DNA of 39,952 nt from CAZOWW01 sp964583765 (GCA_964583765.1 CAZOWW010000040.1:1-39952); one strand, 5' to 3'. Counted from the stretch's first letter, positions 15,836-24,136 are shown. A program made the numbers and translations. The notes: a model not told the origin generated them from the letters alone.

Positions 15836-16858
15836 ATGGCTCTCTACGTGGTCAGGGGTTCCTTCCACGTCATCGGCGACGAGCCGGACGGCGACTCCAT
15901 GCGCTTCGTGCCCGATGCTCCTGGCATCCTTGCCCGGCTAGGGATCGCCGCGAGAGTCAGCGGCAACGGCAGCGTGCAACTGCGGCTCGACGCCATCGAC
16001 GCGTTGGAGACGCACTACTCCCCGAGCGCCGGGGGTGGTCCCCAGCGGCACCAGCCTCTCGGACTCGCCCATGCGGCCAGGGACGATCTTCTCGCGACCC
16101 TCGGATTCACCGGCGTGCGCCACCGTCGTGAGACGGTCGTCGCCGCGGTCCCGGCCCAGTCCCGCGGCCATGTGCTCACCGGGTTCGCGGACACGCATGG
16201 TCGCCCGGTCGCTCTGGTGTATCCGGGTGATCCGGTGGAGGCGGACGGGACGCCGGTGACCGTGGACGGCGCGCGCCTGCGGGCCAGCGCCAACTGGCGC
16301 CTGCTCGAACGTGGCCTCGCCTATCCGACCTACTACAGCCGGCTCGACCCTCAGTCGCGAGCGCTGTTCACCGGCGCGGTGCGCCGGGCACGCACGGCCG
16401 GTCTCGGGCTGTGGCCGGGCGATCGCACCGTGACCGGGGTCGTCGTCGAGGGGGAGGAGGTGTTGACGGACCAGGCAGTGGTGCTGCCCAAACTGTTCCG
16501 CAGGCTCGTCGACTACCTCGCCCTCAGCGCGCCCGCGGTGCCTGCCGTGCTGGGCGGGGCTGGGGTGTCCGGGGTGCTGGGTGGGGCTGGGGTGCCAGGG
16601 GTATTGGGCACGTCCGGTGTGTCCGGTGGGCGGGGGGTGTCCGAGGTTCTCGGTGCGCATGGTTCGGGCGGGGGGATCGCCCTGGGCGCGGGGGCGCCCT
16701 CGATGGACGGTTTCTCGGCCTTCCTCGCGGCGCGGGCCGACCGGGTGAGCGTGCTGGGTCGGCCGGGGGTGACCACCCTCGACACCCTGGTCGAGGTGAT
16801 CGGGCAGCGCGTGCGACTCGTGTGCGAGCCCGAGGAGCTGATCTTCGTGGAGGCCTGA
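15836..16858 (+). CDS. Staphylococcal-nuclease-fold (thermonuclease-like) protein
   Basis: A 340-aa protein with an SNase/OB-fold core. The metal and catalytic residues can be aligned: DGDS (D18, D20; DGDT in SNase) and RLDAIDALE (R50, D55, E58, equivalent to SNase R35, D40, E43). Then come GRPVALVYPGD and the conserved GLAYPTYYSRLDPQSRALF and LPKLFRRLVDYL blocks. No signal peptide is seen, so it is probably cytoplasmic. After residue 237 a Gly/Val-rich insert of about 45 residues contains three 9-residue repeats (VLGGAGVSG type) before the conserved C-terminal end LIFVEA. The start ATG 15836 follows GGGGAG by 5 nt; GTG 15830 is an alternative. Nuclease activity is inferred. Confidence 0.78.
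   Translation: MALYVVRGSFHVIGDEPDGDSMRFVPDAPGILARLGIAARVSGNGSVQLRLDAIDALETHYSPSAGGGPQRHQPLGLAHAARDDLLATLGFTGVRHRRETVVAAVPAQSRGHVLTGFADTHGRPVALVYPGDPVEADGTPVTVDGARLRASANWRLLERGLAYPTYYSRLDPQSRALFTGAVRRARTAGLGLWPGDRTVTGVVVEGEEVLTDQAVVLPKLFRRLVDYLALSAPAVPAVLGGAGVSGVLGGAGVPGVLGTSGVSGGRGVSEVLGAHGSGGGIALGAGAPSMDGFSAFLAARADRVSVLGRPGVTTLDTLVEVIGQRVRLVCEPEELIFVEA
16547..16627 (+). repeat. 27-bp coding tandem repeat, three units
   Basis: Units at 16547, 16574 and 16601 encode VLGGAGVSG, VLGGAGVPG and VLGTSGVSG inside the SNase-like protein. Confidence 0.85.
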
Positions 16859-17138
16859 GCGAGGGATGGGCCCGATGGTCCGGCCGCTCGGGGACCTCAT
16901 GGTCAGCGCGGGTGGTACTTCGTGGACGGCTGTGGCGCCGGACCCTCGCGTGGACCGTGATGAGCCCGTACAGGACCTGACGGCACCAGGGATATGTCCG
17001 GAGTGCGAGAGTGCTTCGCCTGGTCCTGGTGCCAGGGCAACGGGATTCGGCGCTCTTGTGCCCTGACGGTCCTGTCGGCACATAGGATGGACGCGACGAG
17101 ATGTGATCATTGTCTGTTACCCGGGGAGTGAGGCTCGG

Positions 17139-17786
17139 ATGTCCTTCCAGGAAGCCGTACGCGCGGTTCTGGGGAACTACGCTGGATTCGAGGGGCGCGC
17201 CCGTCGCTCTGAGTATTGGTACTGGGCGCTGTTCTACGTCATCGCCGAGGTGGCCGCCTCGGTTCTCGGTGCCATTGTCCACCTGAACAACGTATTTTCG
17301 TCTCTCGTGTGGTTGGGATTGTTCTGTCCATGGATTGCCGTCTCGGCGCGGCGCCTGCACGACACGGGCAAGAGCGGGTGGTTCACGCTGCTGTGGATCA
17401 TCCCCGTTATTGGATGGATCATCCTGATCGTCTTCTGGGCCACTGACGGTGACCCGGTGCCGAACCAGTACGGCCCTCCTGTCAAGGGGATTCCTGGCTA
17501 CCCCGGCGGCCCTGGCTACCCGGCTTACCCGGGCCAGCCCGGTCAGCAGCCCTACCCGCCGCAGGCGTACCCGGGTCAGCCTCAGCAGCCGTACCCCGGC
17601 CAGCCCGGTCCGCAGGCCTACCCCGGCCAGCCCCAGCAGCCTTACCCGGGTCAGCCCGGCCAGTCGCCCTACCCGGGCCAGCCTCAGTCGCCGTACCCGG
17701 GTCAGCCCCAGCAGCCCTACCCGGGTCAGCCCGGCCAGCCGCCTTACCCGCCGCAGCAGTACCCCGGTCAGCCCGGCCAGCAGTGA
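17139..17786 (+). CDS. DUF805 membrane protein with a YPGQP-repeat tail
   Basis: The 215-aa protein has two parts. Residues 1-110 form a DUF805 domain: start MSFQEAVRAVLGNYAGFEGR, then SEYWYWALF, membrane helices near 27-45, 52-66 and 80-97, and the motif ARRLHDTGKSGW between helices. Residues 117-215 are a Pro/Gln/Tyr/Gly-rich cytoplasmic tail with nine YPGQP units. Such tails are probably disordered and could mediate protein assembly. DUF805 has no firm function. ATG 17139 is chosen because the domain starts there and GGGGAGTGAGG precedes it. Confidence 0.85.
   Translation: MSFQEAVRAVLGNYAGFEGRARRSEYWYWALFYVIAEVAASVLGAIVHLNNVFSSLVWLGLFCPWIAVSARRLHDTGKSGWFTLLWIIPVIGWIILIVFWATDGDPVPNQYGPPVKGIPGYPGGPGYPAYPGQPGQQPYPPQAYPGQPQQPYPGQPGPQAYPGQPQQPYPGQPGQSPYPGQPQSPYPGQPQQPYPGQPGQPPYPPQQYPGQPGQQ
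17500..17785 (+). repeat. YPGQP-encoding repeat tract
   Basis: Nine copies of TA(C)-CC-GG-CAG-CC type pentacodon units encoding YPGQP, mostly spaced by 2-4 codons. Synonymous differences between units show the repeat is not a very recent expansion. Confidence 0.85.
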
Positions 17787-17850
17787 TCCGGTCGGTCCGG
17801 CTCCCGCTTGCTGTTGGCTGAGCCAGGCCGGCACCGGCACAGGAAATGCA

Positions 17851-17992
17851 TATGATCGACTTCACCCCGCGGCGCCATGAATAGCCGGTGTCGGGACGGG
17901 CGGGACTCGTGACGCGGGTCCTGGAATGGGGTCGAAGTGTTGTTCGTGGGGCGGAGATGCGTCATTCGGCGCGCTCCGCCCCACGACCTTTT
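17851..17992 (+). ncRNA. Candidate small RNA of about 130 nt
   Basis: TATGAT at 17851-17856 is a near-consensus -10, placing a start near 17863. A perfect 11-bp hairpin (CGTGGGGCGGA 17945-17955 with TCCGCCCCACG 17975-17985) followed by ACCTTTTG ends it near 17990. No -35 consensus is seen. A 12-codon frame (ATG 17846 to TAG 17884) overlaps the -10 and is probably not translated. Confidence 0.35.
17945..17985 (+). terminator. Intrinsic terminator with T run
   Basis: An 11-bp perfect stem, 19-nt loop, then ACCTTTTG. The T run on the plus strand shows it stops rightward transcription, from the DUF805 gene or from the candidate small RNA. Confidence 0.75.
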
Positions 17993-18297
17993 GTGCGCCT
18001 GTTCCGCGTGTGACGCGCCTGAATGTTTCGGTGTGTTCGGAGCGATGGGACGGTGGATCGATCCTGCCCCATAGGTGCCCCTCGCGAAGTTTGTTCCACG
18101 TATGCCGGTTCCCGGGTGCAGGGTCCTCCGAGCTGTCCCCGGGGCGCCGCCTCGTTGTGCATCGCCGGGTTCGCCAGTCGCGTACCGGACTGACGGGAGC
18201 CGCCCTGGCCGAAACTTCGACCGGTTGCGGCTGATGGGCTTGAGCACGTGGACCGCCTGGAACACCCCGACTTCCAAGAGCCCCCAAGTCGGCTGGG

Positions 18298-18357
18298 GCA
18301 CTCCGACCGCCGGGGCGCTCCGACCGTCTGTGGTACTCCGACCGCCGGTGGCACTCA
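18298..18357. repeat. 17-18-bp degenerate repeat at the ispD 3' end
   Basis: CTCCGACCG-type cores start at 18301, 18318 and 18336, with a decayed fourth at 18354 overlapping the ispD stop codon. Confidence 0.65.
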
Positions 18358-19320
18358 ATCCCGGTCGAGGAGCCGCGCCGCGACCGGAACGTCCTCCGGC
18401 CAGGTGATCTTGATGTTGCGGCGGCTTCCCTGCACGGCGTGGATCGATGTCGTCCCGGCCCACGCCACCGTGCTGGCGGTGTCGGTGCCCTCGAATCCTG
18501 CCGCCGCGGCGGCCTCGAAGGCAGTGAGCAGTGGCATCGCCCGGAACGCCTGCGGGGTCTGTGCCCCGGCCAGCCTCGGCCCGAGCAGGTGAGCGGTGGT
18601 CGGGTCGCTGCCTTCCTCGGCACGGTCGCAGGCCTCGGATCGGGCGGACATCGTGGCGGATGGTCGTCCGAGGGGCACGGCGGAGGGGAGTTCGAGCAGC
18701 GCGGCCGGCAGCACCCTGGGCACCTCGACCACCGGGATCGCTGATCCCCGGGCGGCGGCCTGTTCCGCGACCTGCTGCCACAGTGCAGTCTCTGCCAGAG
18801 GTCGGGCGCCGTCGTGGATCGCGACCACGTCGAGGGCGCCGTCCTGGATCCGCTCGGCGAGCAGGCGCAGCCCGGCCATCTCGGAGTCGTGCCGGCAGGC
18901 GCCCCCGGCGACGACCTCGACGTCCAGGTCGGGCACCTCACGGGCGAGCAGTTCTCGGGAGCTCTCGAGATCCTCGGCCCGCGCCACGAGGACGAAGGTG
19001 CCGTAGGCCGGTGCCTGTCGCGCCCGGTGGAACGACCAGGCCAGCACGCTGCGGCCGGCGAACGGCAGGTGCACTTTGTTGATCGGGACGTCGTCGCGTC
19101 GCGCCCCCACGCGGGTGCCGCTCCCGCCGGCGAGGACGACGGCGGCCGCACGGAGGGCACCCGGGCGGAGAGCACCGACGCGGACAGCGTCGGCATCGAC
19201 GGTGGTTTCCGGCACAGCACCGGCGCCGACGGCGGCAGCCCGCACCGTGCCTGGGTGGCCGGCACCGGTGCCGACAGCACCAGTGTCGACGGCACCGGCG
19301 GGGGTGTACGGGTCGGCCAT
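18355..19320 (-). CDS. ispD: 2-C-methyl-D-erythritol 4-phosphate cytidylyltransferase
   Basis: Third step of the MEP isoprenoid pathway, CTP plus MEP to CDP-ME. All key motifs are present: LAGGSGTRVGA (nucleotide loop), NKVHLPFAGR, the substrate region HDSEMAGL, HDGARPL, AQTPQAF, TDTAS and GSRRNIKITWPED. At 321 aa it is longer than usual (about 230) because of an N-terminal extension of about 55 residues rich in Gly, Ala, Val and Thr and an insert near residues 190-215. ATG 19320 follows a minus-strand -10 TAGGGT by 7 nt. It is divergent from ispF, the next-but-one pathway step. Motif integrity makes it the likely functional copy compared with the plus-strand homologue at 14.8 kb. Confidence 0.93.
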   Translation of the reverse strand: MADPYTPAGAVDTGAVGTGAGHPGTVRAAAVGAGAVPETTVDADAVRVGALRPGALRAAAVVLAGGSGTRVGARRDDVPINKVHLPFAGRSVLAWSFHRARQAPAYGTFVLVARAEDLESSRELLAREVPDLDVEVVAGGACRHDSEMAGLRLLAERIQDGALDVVAIHDGARPLAETALWQQVAEQAAARGSAIPVVEVPRVLPAALLELPSAVPLGRPSATMSARSEACDRAEEGSDPTTAHLLGPRLAGAQTPQAFRAMPLLTAFEAAAAAGFEGTDTASTVAWAGTTSIHAVQGSRRNIKITWPEDVPVAARLLDRD

Positions 19321-19327
19321 GGCTGCG

Positions 19328-19337
19328 ACCCTACGAT
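19328..19337. promoter_or_regulatory. Divergent promoter with overlapping -10 elements (ispD / ispF)
   Basis: The 10-mer ACCCTACGAT gives TAGGGT on the minus strand (19333-19328), 7 nt before the ispD ATG, and TACGAT on the plus strand (19332-19337), 7 nt before the ispF GTG. The hexamers share the central TA. The start codons are 25 bp apart. Confidence 0.55.
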
Positions 19338-19344
19338 CAGGACC

Positions 19345-20019
19345 GTGCTCCCGGAAGGTGAACCCCCCGGCGACCGGTCTGCGGCCGGCGATCTGTCAGC
19401 GACCGGCGTTCAGCCTGGTGCTGCCGCCCCGTCTGTGGCAGACGTCCAGCCTGGTGCCGCCGCCCCGCGATCTGTCGCCAGAGTTCCGCAACCTGTTGCC
19501 GCCACCCCCCAGCGTTCACTCCTGCCGCGCGTCGGTGTCGGCACCGATGTCCACGCGTACGCCGCGCCGAACGCCGGGCGGGACCTGTGGCTCGGCGGCC
19601 TCCACTGGCCGGGGGAGCGTGGCCTCGACGGCCACTCCGATGCGGACGTCATCGCGCACGCCTGCTGTGACGCGCTGCTCTCCGCCGCCGGATTGGCAGA
19701 CCTCGGGGCACAGTTCGGCACGGCCGACCCCCGGTGGGCGGGCGCCTCGGGGGTGGCACTGCTCGCGGAGATCGCCCGTCGAGTGCGCTCCGCCGGCTTC
19801 GAGATCGGGAACGTTGCCGTGCAGGTGATCGGCAACCGGCCCCGGTTCGCTCCGCGGCGGGACGAGTCCCAGGCCGCGCTCAGCCATGCCTGCGATGCGC
19901 CCGTGACCGTCTCGGCGACCACCACGGACGGCCTCGGCCTCACCGGTCGTGGCGAAGGAGTGGCGGCCATCGCGACGGCGCTGGTACTGCCCGCGGATCT
20001 GCCTGCCATCGACCGGTGA
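19345..20019 (+). CDS. ispF: 2-C-methyl-D-erythritol 2,4-cyclodiphosphate synthase
   Basis: Makes MEcPP from CDP-ME 2-phosphate. The core of about 160 residues starts at RVGVGTDVHAY (zinc-site Asp and His) and continues with GLDGHSDADVIAHACCDALL, which supplies further ligands, LGAQFGTADPRW and the C-terminal TTTDGLGLTGRGEGVAAIA. A 60-residue N-terminal extension with VQPGAAAP repeats precedes it; the enzyme is normally about 160 aa. GTG 19345 is supported by the -10 TACGAT 7 nt upstream; GTG 19435 would shorten the extension. It is divergent from ispD. Confidence 0.93.
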   Translation: MLPEGEPPGDRSAAGDLSATGVQPGAAAPSVADVQPGAAAPRSVARVPQPVAATPQRSLLPRVGVGTDVHAYAAPNAGRDLWLGGLHWPGERGLDGHSDADVIAHACCDALLSAAGLADLGAQFGTADPRWAGASGVALLAEIARRVRSAGFEIGNVAVQVIGNRPRFAPRRDESQAALSHACDAPVTVSATTTDGLGLTGRGEGVAAIATALVLPADLPAIDR

Positions 20020-20146
20020 CCCGATCCCCACCGGGTCCCTCCGGTCAGGAGGTGACTCGACGGTGCTCCTCGGCCACGCTCCGGCGCGTTCCGGGGTCGG
20101 GCTCCGCGGGAAGCCGATCGGTCCCGCAGGAGCGCAGGTCATCGCC

Positions 20147-20176
20147 CTGTGGACGGCTCCCGGGCGGCGTCCACAG
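20147..20176 (+). terminator. Hairpin between ispF and cysS
   Basis: CTGTGGACG (20147-20155) pairs with CGTCCACAG (20168-20176), with no T run. It lies 130 bp after ispF and just before the cysS promoter, so it could also be a protein-binding palindrome. Confidence 0.4.
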
Positions 20177-20203
20177 GCGTCACGAGGACGGACGGGGCAT
20201 CGG

Positions 20204-20209
20204 TACTCT
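20204..20209 (+). promoter_or_regulatory. cysS -10 element, leaderless type
   Basis: TACTCT followed by 6 nt and GTG 20216. Confidence 0.5.
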
Positions 20210-20215
20210 TGACAG

Positions 20216-21688
20216 GTGAACGTTCGCCTCTATGACTCCGCGACCAGGCAGGTGCGGGACTTCGTCCCGCTCGAAGAGGGCCGGGTCGGGATCTACGTCT
20301 GTGGGGCCACACCGCAGTCCTCCCCGCATCTCGGGCATGTGCGGGCCCAGGTGAGCTTCGACGTCCTGCGGCGCTGGTTCCTGCGCCAGGGCTACGAGGT
20401 CACGTTCATCCGCAACGTCACCGACATCGACGACAAGATCCTCGCGAAGTCCGCCGAGGCGGGTCGGGAGTGGTGGGCCCACGCCTTCCGCCACGAGCAG
20501 GAGTTCGCCGCGGCCTACGACACGCTGAACGTGCTGCGCCCCACCTACGAGCCCCGGGCCACCGGCCACATCACCGAGATGATCGAACTCGTCGAGGAGA
20601 TCATCGAGGCGGGCTACGGCTACCAGGCCGCCGACGGCAGCGGGGATGTCTACTTCGACGTGTGTGCGTTCGCGCCCTACGGCGAGCTCACCCACCAGTC
20701 GATCGCCGACATGGCCCCGGCCGAGGACGCCGATCCGCGGGGCAAGCGTGACCCGCGCGACTTCGCGCTCTGGAAGGGCGCCAAGCACGGCGAACCGGCC
20801 ACCGCCTCCTGGCCGACACCGTGGGGGCGGGCCCGGCCCGGCTGGCACCTGGAGTGCTCGGCAATGGCGCGGCGGTACCTGGGCCGTGAGTTCGACATCC
20901 ACGGCGGTGGCCTCGACCTGCGTTTCCCGCACCACGAGAACGAGCTCGCGCAGTCCCGGGCGGCCGGGGACGGCTTCGCCCGGTACTGGCTGCACAACGC
21001 CTGGGTGGTCACGGACGGCGAGAAGATGAGCAAGTCGCTCGGCAACACGTTGTCGATCGCCGCGCTCACCCAGCGGGTCCGGCCCGTGGTCCTGCGGTAC
21101 CTGCTGACCGCGGCGCACTACCGCTCCAACATCGAGATCGGGGACGGCGCGGAGCGCGAGGCTCGGCTCCAGGAGGCCGCGGCCTCCTACGAGCGCATCG
21201 AGGGCTTCGTGCTGCGGGCGGACGAGCTGCTCGGCGGCAAGGCCGCGGACATCGACCTGGATGCCGTGGAGCTCCCGCCCGCTTTCGTCGCCGCGATGGA
21301 TGACGACCTGGGGGTCTCGGCGGCCCTCGCCGCCGTGCACGAGCAGGTCCGCACGGGCAACAACGCGCTCGCCGCCGGGGACCATGCGGGGGTGGAGTCG
21401 GCGGTCGGTGCGGTGCGGGGGATGACCGCCGTGCTGGGGGTCGATCCGCTCGACCCGCACTGGCGCTCGGGCGCGGCCGACGGCGATGCGCCGATGCGCC
21501 AGGCCCTGGCCGCGGTGGTCCGCGCCGAACTGGACGCCCGGGTCGCGGCCCGGCGGGACAAGGACTGGGCAACAGCCGACGCCATCCGCAAGCGGCTCGC
21601 CGATGCCGGAATCTCGGTGGAGGACACGGCCGACGGTGCGCGGTGGACCCTGACCAAGAGAGAACCGGAAGGTGGTATCGGTGGCTGA
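20216..21688 (+). CDS. cysS: Cysteinyl-tRNA synthetase
   Basis: Class I synthetase that charges tRNA-Cys. The zinc and cysteine-binding start GIYVCGATPQ is followed by the HIGH-equivalent SPHLGHVR, the zinc-ligand block WHLECSAMA, the His pair in DLRFPHHENE, and KMSKSLGN. The C-terminal anticodon-binding helices include ARRDKDWATADAIRKRLADAG. Length is 490 aa. MshC, the paralogue in mycothiol synthesis, is shorter and lacks the C-terminal part, so this is the synthetase. It overlaps rlmB by 8 nt. Confidence 0.97.
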   Translation: MNVRLYDSATRQVRDFVPLEEGRVGIYVCGATPQSSPHLGHVRAQVSFDVLRRWFLRQGYEVTFIRNVTDIDDKILAKSAEAGREWWAHAFRHEQEFAAAYDTLNVLRPTYEPRATGHITEMIELVEEIIEAGYGYQAADGSGDVYFDVCAFAPYGELTHQSIADMAPAEDADPRGKRDPRDFALWKGAKHGEPATASWPTPWGRARPGWHLECSAMARRYLGREFDIHGGGLDLRFPHHENELAQSRAAGDGFARYWLHNAWVVTDGEKMSKSLGNTLSIAALTQRVRPVVLRYLLTAAHYRSNIEIGDGAEREARLQEAAASYERIEGFVLRADELLGGKAADIDLDAVELPPAFVAAMDDDLGVSAALAAVHEQVRTGNNALAAGDHAGVESAVGAVRGMTAVLGVDPLDPHWRSGAADGDAPMRQALAAVVRAELDARVAARRDKDWATADAIRKRLADAGISVEDTADGARWTLTKREPEGGIGG

Positions 21689-22676
21689 CACCTCCGGTAG
21701 GCGGGGTGCCGTGCGCAAGCCCGGCTCCAAGAAGGGCCCGATCGTGGGGTCCGGCGGACAGCAGCGGAAGTCCCTCCAGCCCAAGGGGCCGACCCCGCGG
21801 GCCGAGGACCGCGTGCACCATCCCGCGGCACGCCGCAAGGGGTCCACGGGACGCTCCCCGGCCGCTCAGGGTCGCTCAGGCGGAGCCGGCCGCGCGAGCG
21901 GTGGCTCCGCACGAAGCAGGGGAGCAGCCGGGACCGCCGAGATCGTCGCGGGTCGCAACGCCGTGGTCGAGGCGCTGCGGGCCGGGGTACCGGTCACCGC
22001 GGTGTACGTCGCGTCGCGGATCGACACCGACGAACGCGTCAAGGAGGCTCTGAAGATCGCCGGGGACCAGCAGATCCCGTTGCTGGAGGCCTCCCGCACC
22101 GACCTCGATCGCCTCACCGGTGACGCCGTGCACCAGGGGCTGGCGGCCCAGGTGCCGCCGTACGCGTACGCCCACCCCATGGACCTGCTCGACCTCGCCG
22201 TCGCCTCGGGCCGTCCTCCGCTCCTGGTCGTCCTGGACGGGGTCACCGACCCCCGCAACCTCGGTGCGGTGATCCGTTCCGTCGCCGCCTTCGGTGGGCA
22301 CGGTGTGATCGTTCCCGAGCGGCGGGCCGCCGGCGTGACGGCCTCGGCCTGGAAGACGTCCGCGGGCGCGGCCGCCCGGATCCCGGTCGCCAGGGCGACG
22401 AACCTCACCCGCACCCTGCGCGAGCTGCAGGACGCCGGTTGCGTCGTGGTCGGGCTGGACGCCGAGGGCGCCGTGCCGCTGCCCGAGCTCGCCTCCGACG
22501 AGCGGCCGTTCGTGCTCGTCGTCGGGGCGGAGGGAGCGGGACTTTCCCGGCTGGTCCGCGAGACCTGCGACCTGGTCGTCTCGATCCCGATGGCGGTGGG
22601 TACCGAGTCCCTGAACGCCGGAGTCGCGGCCGGCGTCATGCTCTACGAGCTGCATCGGCGGCGTCCGACCAACTGA
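21681..22676 (+). CDS. rlmB: 23S rRNA 2'-O-ribose methyltransferase, RlmB/TrmH family
   Basis: SPOUT-class methyltransferase expected to modify the 23S rRNA G2251-equivalent. The first 75 residues are basic and Gly/Ser/Arg-rich, probably a disordered RNA-binding tail. An RNA_2'-O-ribose substrate-binding domain follows (EIVAGRNAVVEAL, about residues 86-160), then the knot motifs: LDGVTDPRNLGAVIRS (motif 1), VVGAEGAGLSRL (motif 2) and IPMAVGTESLNAGVAAG (motif 3). GTG 21681 has CGGAAGG 8 nt upstream; GTG 21672 is also in frame. Cotranscription with cysS is likely from the overlap. Length is 331 aa. Confidence 0.95.
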   Translation: MADTSGRRGAVRKPGSKKGPIVGSGGQQRKSLQPKGPTPRAEDRVHHPAARRKGSTGRSPAAQGRSGGAGRASGGSARSRGAAGTAEIVAGRNAVVEALRAGVPVTAVYVASRIDTDERVKEALKIAGDQQIPLLEASRTDLDRLTGDAVHQGLAAQVPPYAYAHPMDLLDLAVASGRPPLLVVLDGVTDPRNLGAVIRSVAAFGGHGVIVPERRAAGVTASAWKTSAGAAARIPVARATNLTRTLRELQDAGCVVVGLDAEGAVPLPELASDERPFVLVVGAEGAGLSRLVRETCDLVVSIPMAVGTESLNAGVAAGVMLYELHRRRPTN

Positions 22677-22692
22677 GCCGCCGGTCGGCTCA
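22674..22692. terminator. Short hairpin at the rlmB stop
   Basis: TGAGCCG pairs with CGGCTCA over 7 bp with a 5-nt loop, starting at the rlmB stop codon. The convergent DUF4032 gene ends 97 bp further on. Confidence 0.4.
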
Positions 22693-22788
22693 TCGGCTCG
22701 GGCCGCCGGTCGTGCGCGCTTCGCCACGCGGGGCGACGCGGTACCCAGTCGTTCGGGCGATGCTCAGCCGTTGTCGTTGAGGCGACGC

Positions 22789-24042
22789 TCAGCCGTTGAG
22801 GATGACCGGCAGCTCCTGCGTGTCCACGCCCAGCACCGCGGCCTCATCCGGCTTGTGCACGAGCACCTTGGAGACGTAGCTCTGCGCCGCCTCGATGAGC
22901 CCGACGTCGCCGCCCTTGTTCTCCGAGAGGTACCAGCGGTGCTCCAGCACCTCGTGGTAGATCTCGGCCGGCTCGAGCTTGCCCCGCAGGTGCTTGGGGA
23001 CCGCGCGCACCACGGGCTCGAAGCACTCGGCGAGCCACAGGTGGGCGACGATCTCCTCGCTCTCGGTGTGGCGGGACTCCGCGCGGTAGGTGTCCAGGTC
23101 GTTGAGGAGCCGTCGTGCCTGGTTCTCCTCGACGTCCAACCCGGTCAGCCGCAGCAACCGGCGCGAGTGGTGGCCGGCGTCCACGACCTTGGGCTGCAGC
23201 ATGACGGTGGAGCCGTCGGGATCCGTGGTGATCTGCAGCTCGGCCACGTCGAAGCCGAGCTCGTTGAGCTTGCGGATCCGCGCATCCACGCGCCAGCGTT
23301 CCCCGGGCGCGAAGGACTCCGGGTCGGTCAGCTCGGCCCACAGCGACTCGTACCGACGCACGATCACTTCGCTCAGCTTGAGCGGGTCGAGGTTCTCGTC
23401 GAGCAGGCCGCCCGCGGAGAGGTCCATCAGCTCGCCGGCGATGTTCATGTGCGCGACGTCGAGGTCGTACTCGCGCTGCCCGCGACTGAGGACGTCCTGC
23501 AGTTCGCCGGTCTCGGCGTCCACCAGGTATGCGGCGAACGCGCCCGCGTCCCGGCGGAACAGCGTGTTCGAGAGCGAGACGTCACCCCAGAAGAAGCCAC
23601 TCACGTGCAGACGCACCAGGAGCACGGCGAGCGCGTCGACCAGCCGGGTCGCGGTGTGCGCTCGCAGGGACTGGGAGAACAGTGCCCGGTACGGCAGGGA
23701 GAACTGCAAGTGCCGGGTGACCAGCGCGGTGTCGAGCGGCTCGCCGGTGGCGGTGTGCCGGCCTGTGACCACTCCCACGGGTTCCACGGCCGGTAGACCG
23801 ACGCGGCGCAGGGCCCGCAGCAGGTTGTACTCGCGGCGGGCCAGGCTCTCGTGGATCTCCTTGACCGCGATGACCGATCCGGACATCCGGACGAACCGCA
23901 CCACGTGCCGCGAGATACCGCGGGGCAGGGCGGCGAGCCGGTCGTCCGGCCACTCCTCGAGCGGGACCTGCCAGGGCAGGTCGAGGAGGGCGGGATCCGG
24001 GGCAGCGGCGGTGATCTGCAGGGCGTTCGGCATCACGGCCAT
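22789..24042 (-). CDS. DUF4032 protein with kinase-like fold
   Basis: A 417-aa protein. The first half resembles the lipopolysaccharide-kinase-like (WaaP/Kdo) fold: an invariant-type Lys in VIAVKEIHESLARREYN, the catalytic loop GFFWGDVSLSNTLF (Asp and Asn of the D-x4-N pattern) and the metal-site AYLVDAETGEL. The second half is the DUF4032 region, for example WRVDARIRKLNELGFDV and EIYHEVLEHRWYLSE, which is common and conserved in actinobacteria. Its substrate is unknown. ATG 24042 has GAGG 8 nt upstream; the frame runs further but loses homology. A short duplication (GCGAYGCTCAGCCGTTG, at about 22757 and 22781) spans its stop codon. Confidence 0.85.
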   Translation of the reverse strand: MAVMPNALQITAAAPDPALLDLPWQVPLEEWPDDRLAALPRGISRHVVRFVRMSGSVIAVKEIHESLARREYNLLRALRRVGLPAVEPVGVVTGRHTATGEPLDTALVTRHLQFSLPYRALFSQSLRAHTATRLVDALAVLLVRLHVSGFFWGDVSLSNTLFRRDAGAFAAYLVDAETGELQDVLSRGQREYDLDVAHMNIAGELMDLSAGGLLDENLDPLKLSEVIVRRYESLWAELTDPESFAPGERWRVDARIRKLNELGFDVAELQITTDPDGSTVMLQPKVVDAGHHSRRLLRLTGLDVEENQARRLLNDLDTYRAESRHTESEEIVAHLWLAECFEPVVRAVPKHLRGKLEPAEIYHEVLEHRWYLSENKGGDVGLIEAAQSYVSKVLVHKPDEAAVLGVDTQELPVILNG

Positions 24043-24136
24043 TGTGCCGCCTCGAAGCGCCGGTGACGACAACGGCACGGGCGAAGTGTCCAGGGCGACC
24101 TGGCGAACGGTGAGCGACCGGCCGGTGATCGGGCAG

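Larger units (their letters stand above)
17787..18354. other. Gene-free stretch between the DUF805 gene and ispD
   Basis: 568 bp with no convincing protein. It holds a TATGAT -10 at 17851, a strong terminator at 17945-17985 (together a candidate small RNA) and a degenerate repeat at 18298-18357. Confidence 0.6.

Noticed and set aside
16547..16627. CRISPR-like regular repeats
   Set aside because: These and the other regular repeats (2406, 17500, 36672, 36810) have no unique spacers of suitable length and no cas genes nearby.
17846..17884. 12-codon frame as an attenuation leader peptide
   Set aside because: It overlaps the TATGAT -10 that would drive it and contains no run of codons for one amino acid; the terminator is not followed by a same-strand gene.
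17862..19295. Long minus-strand frame overlapping ispD
   Set aside because: It is a shadow of ispD in another frame with Ser/Pro/Arg-rich sequence and no motifs.
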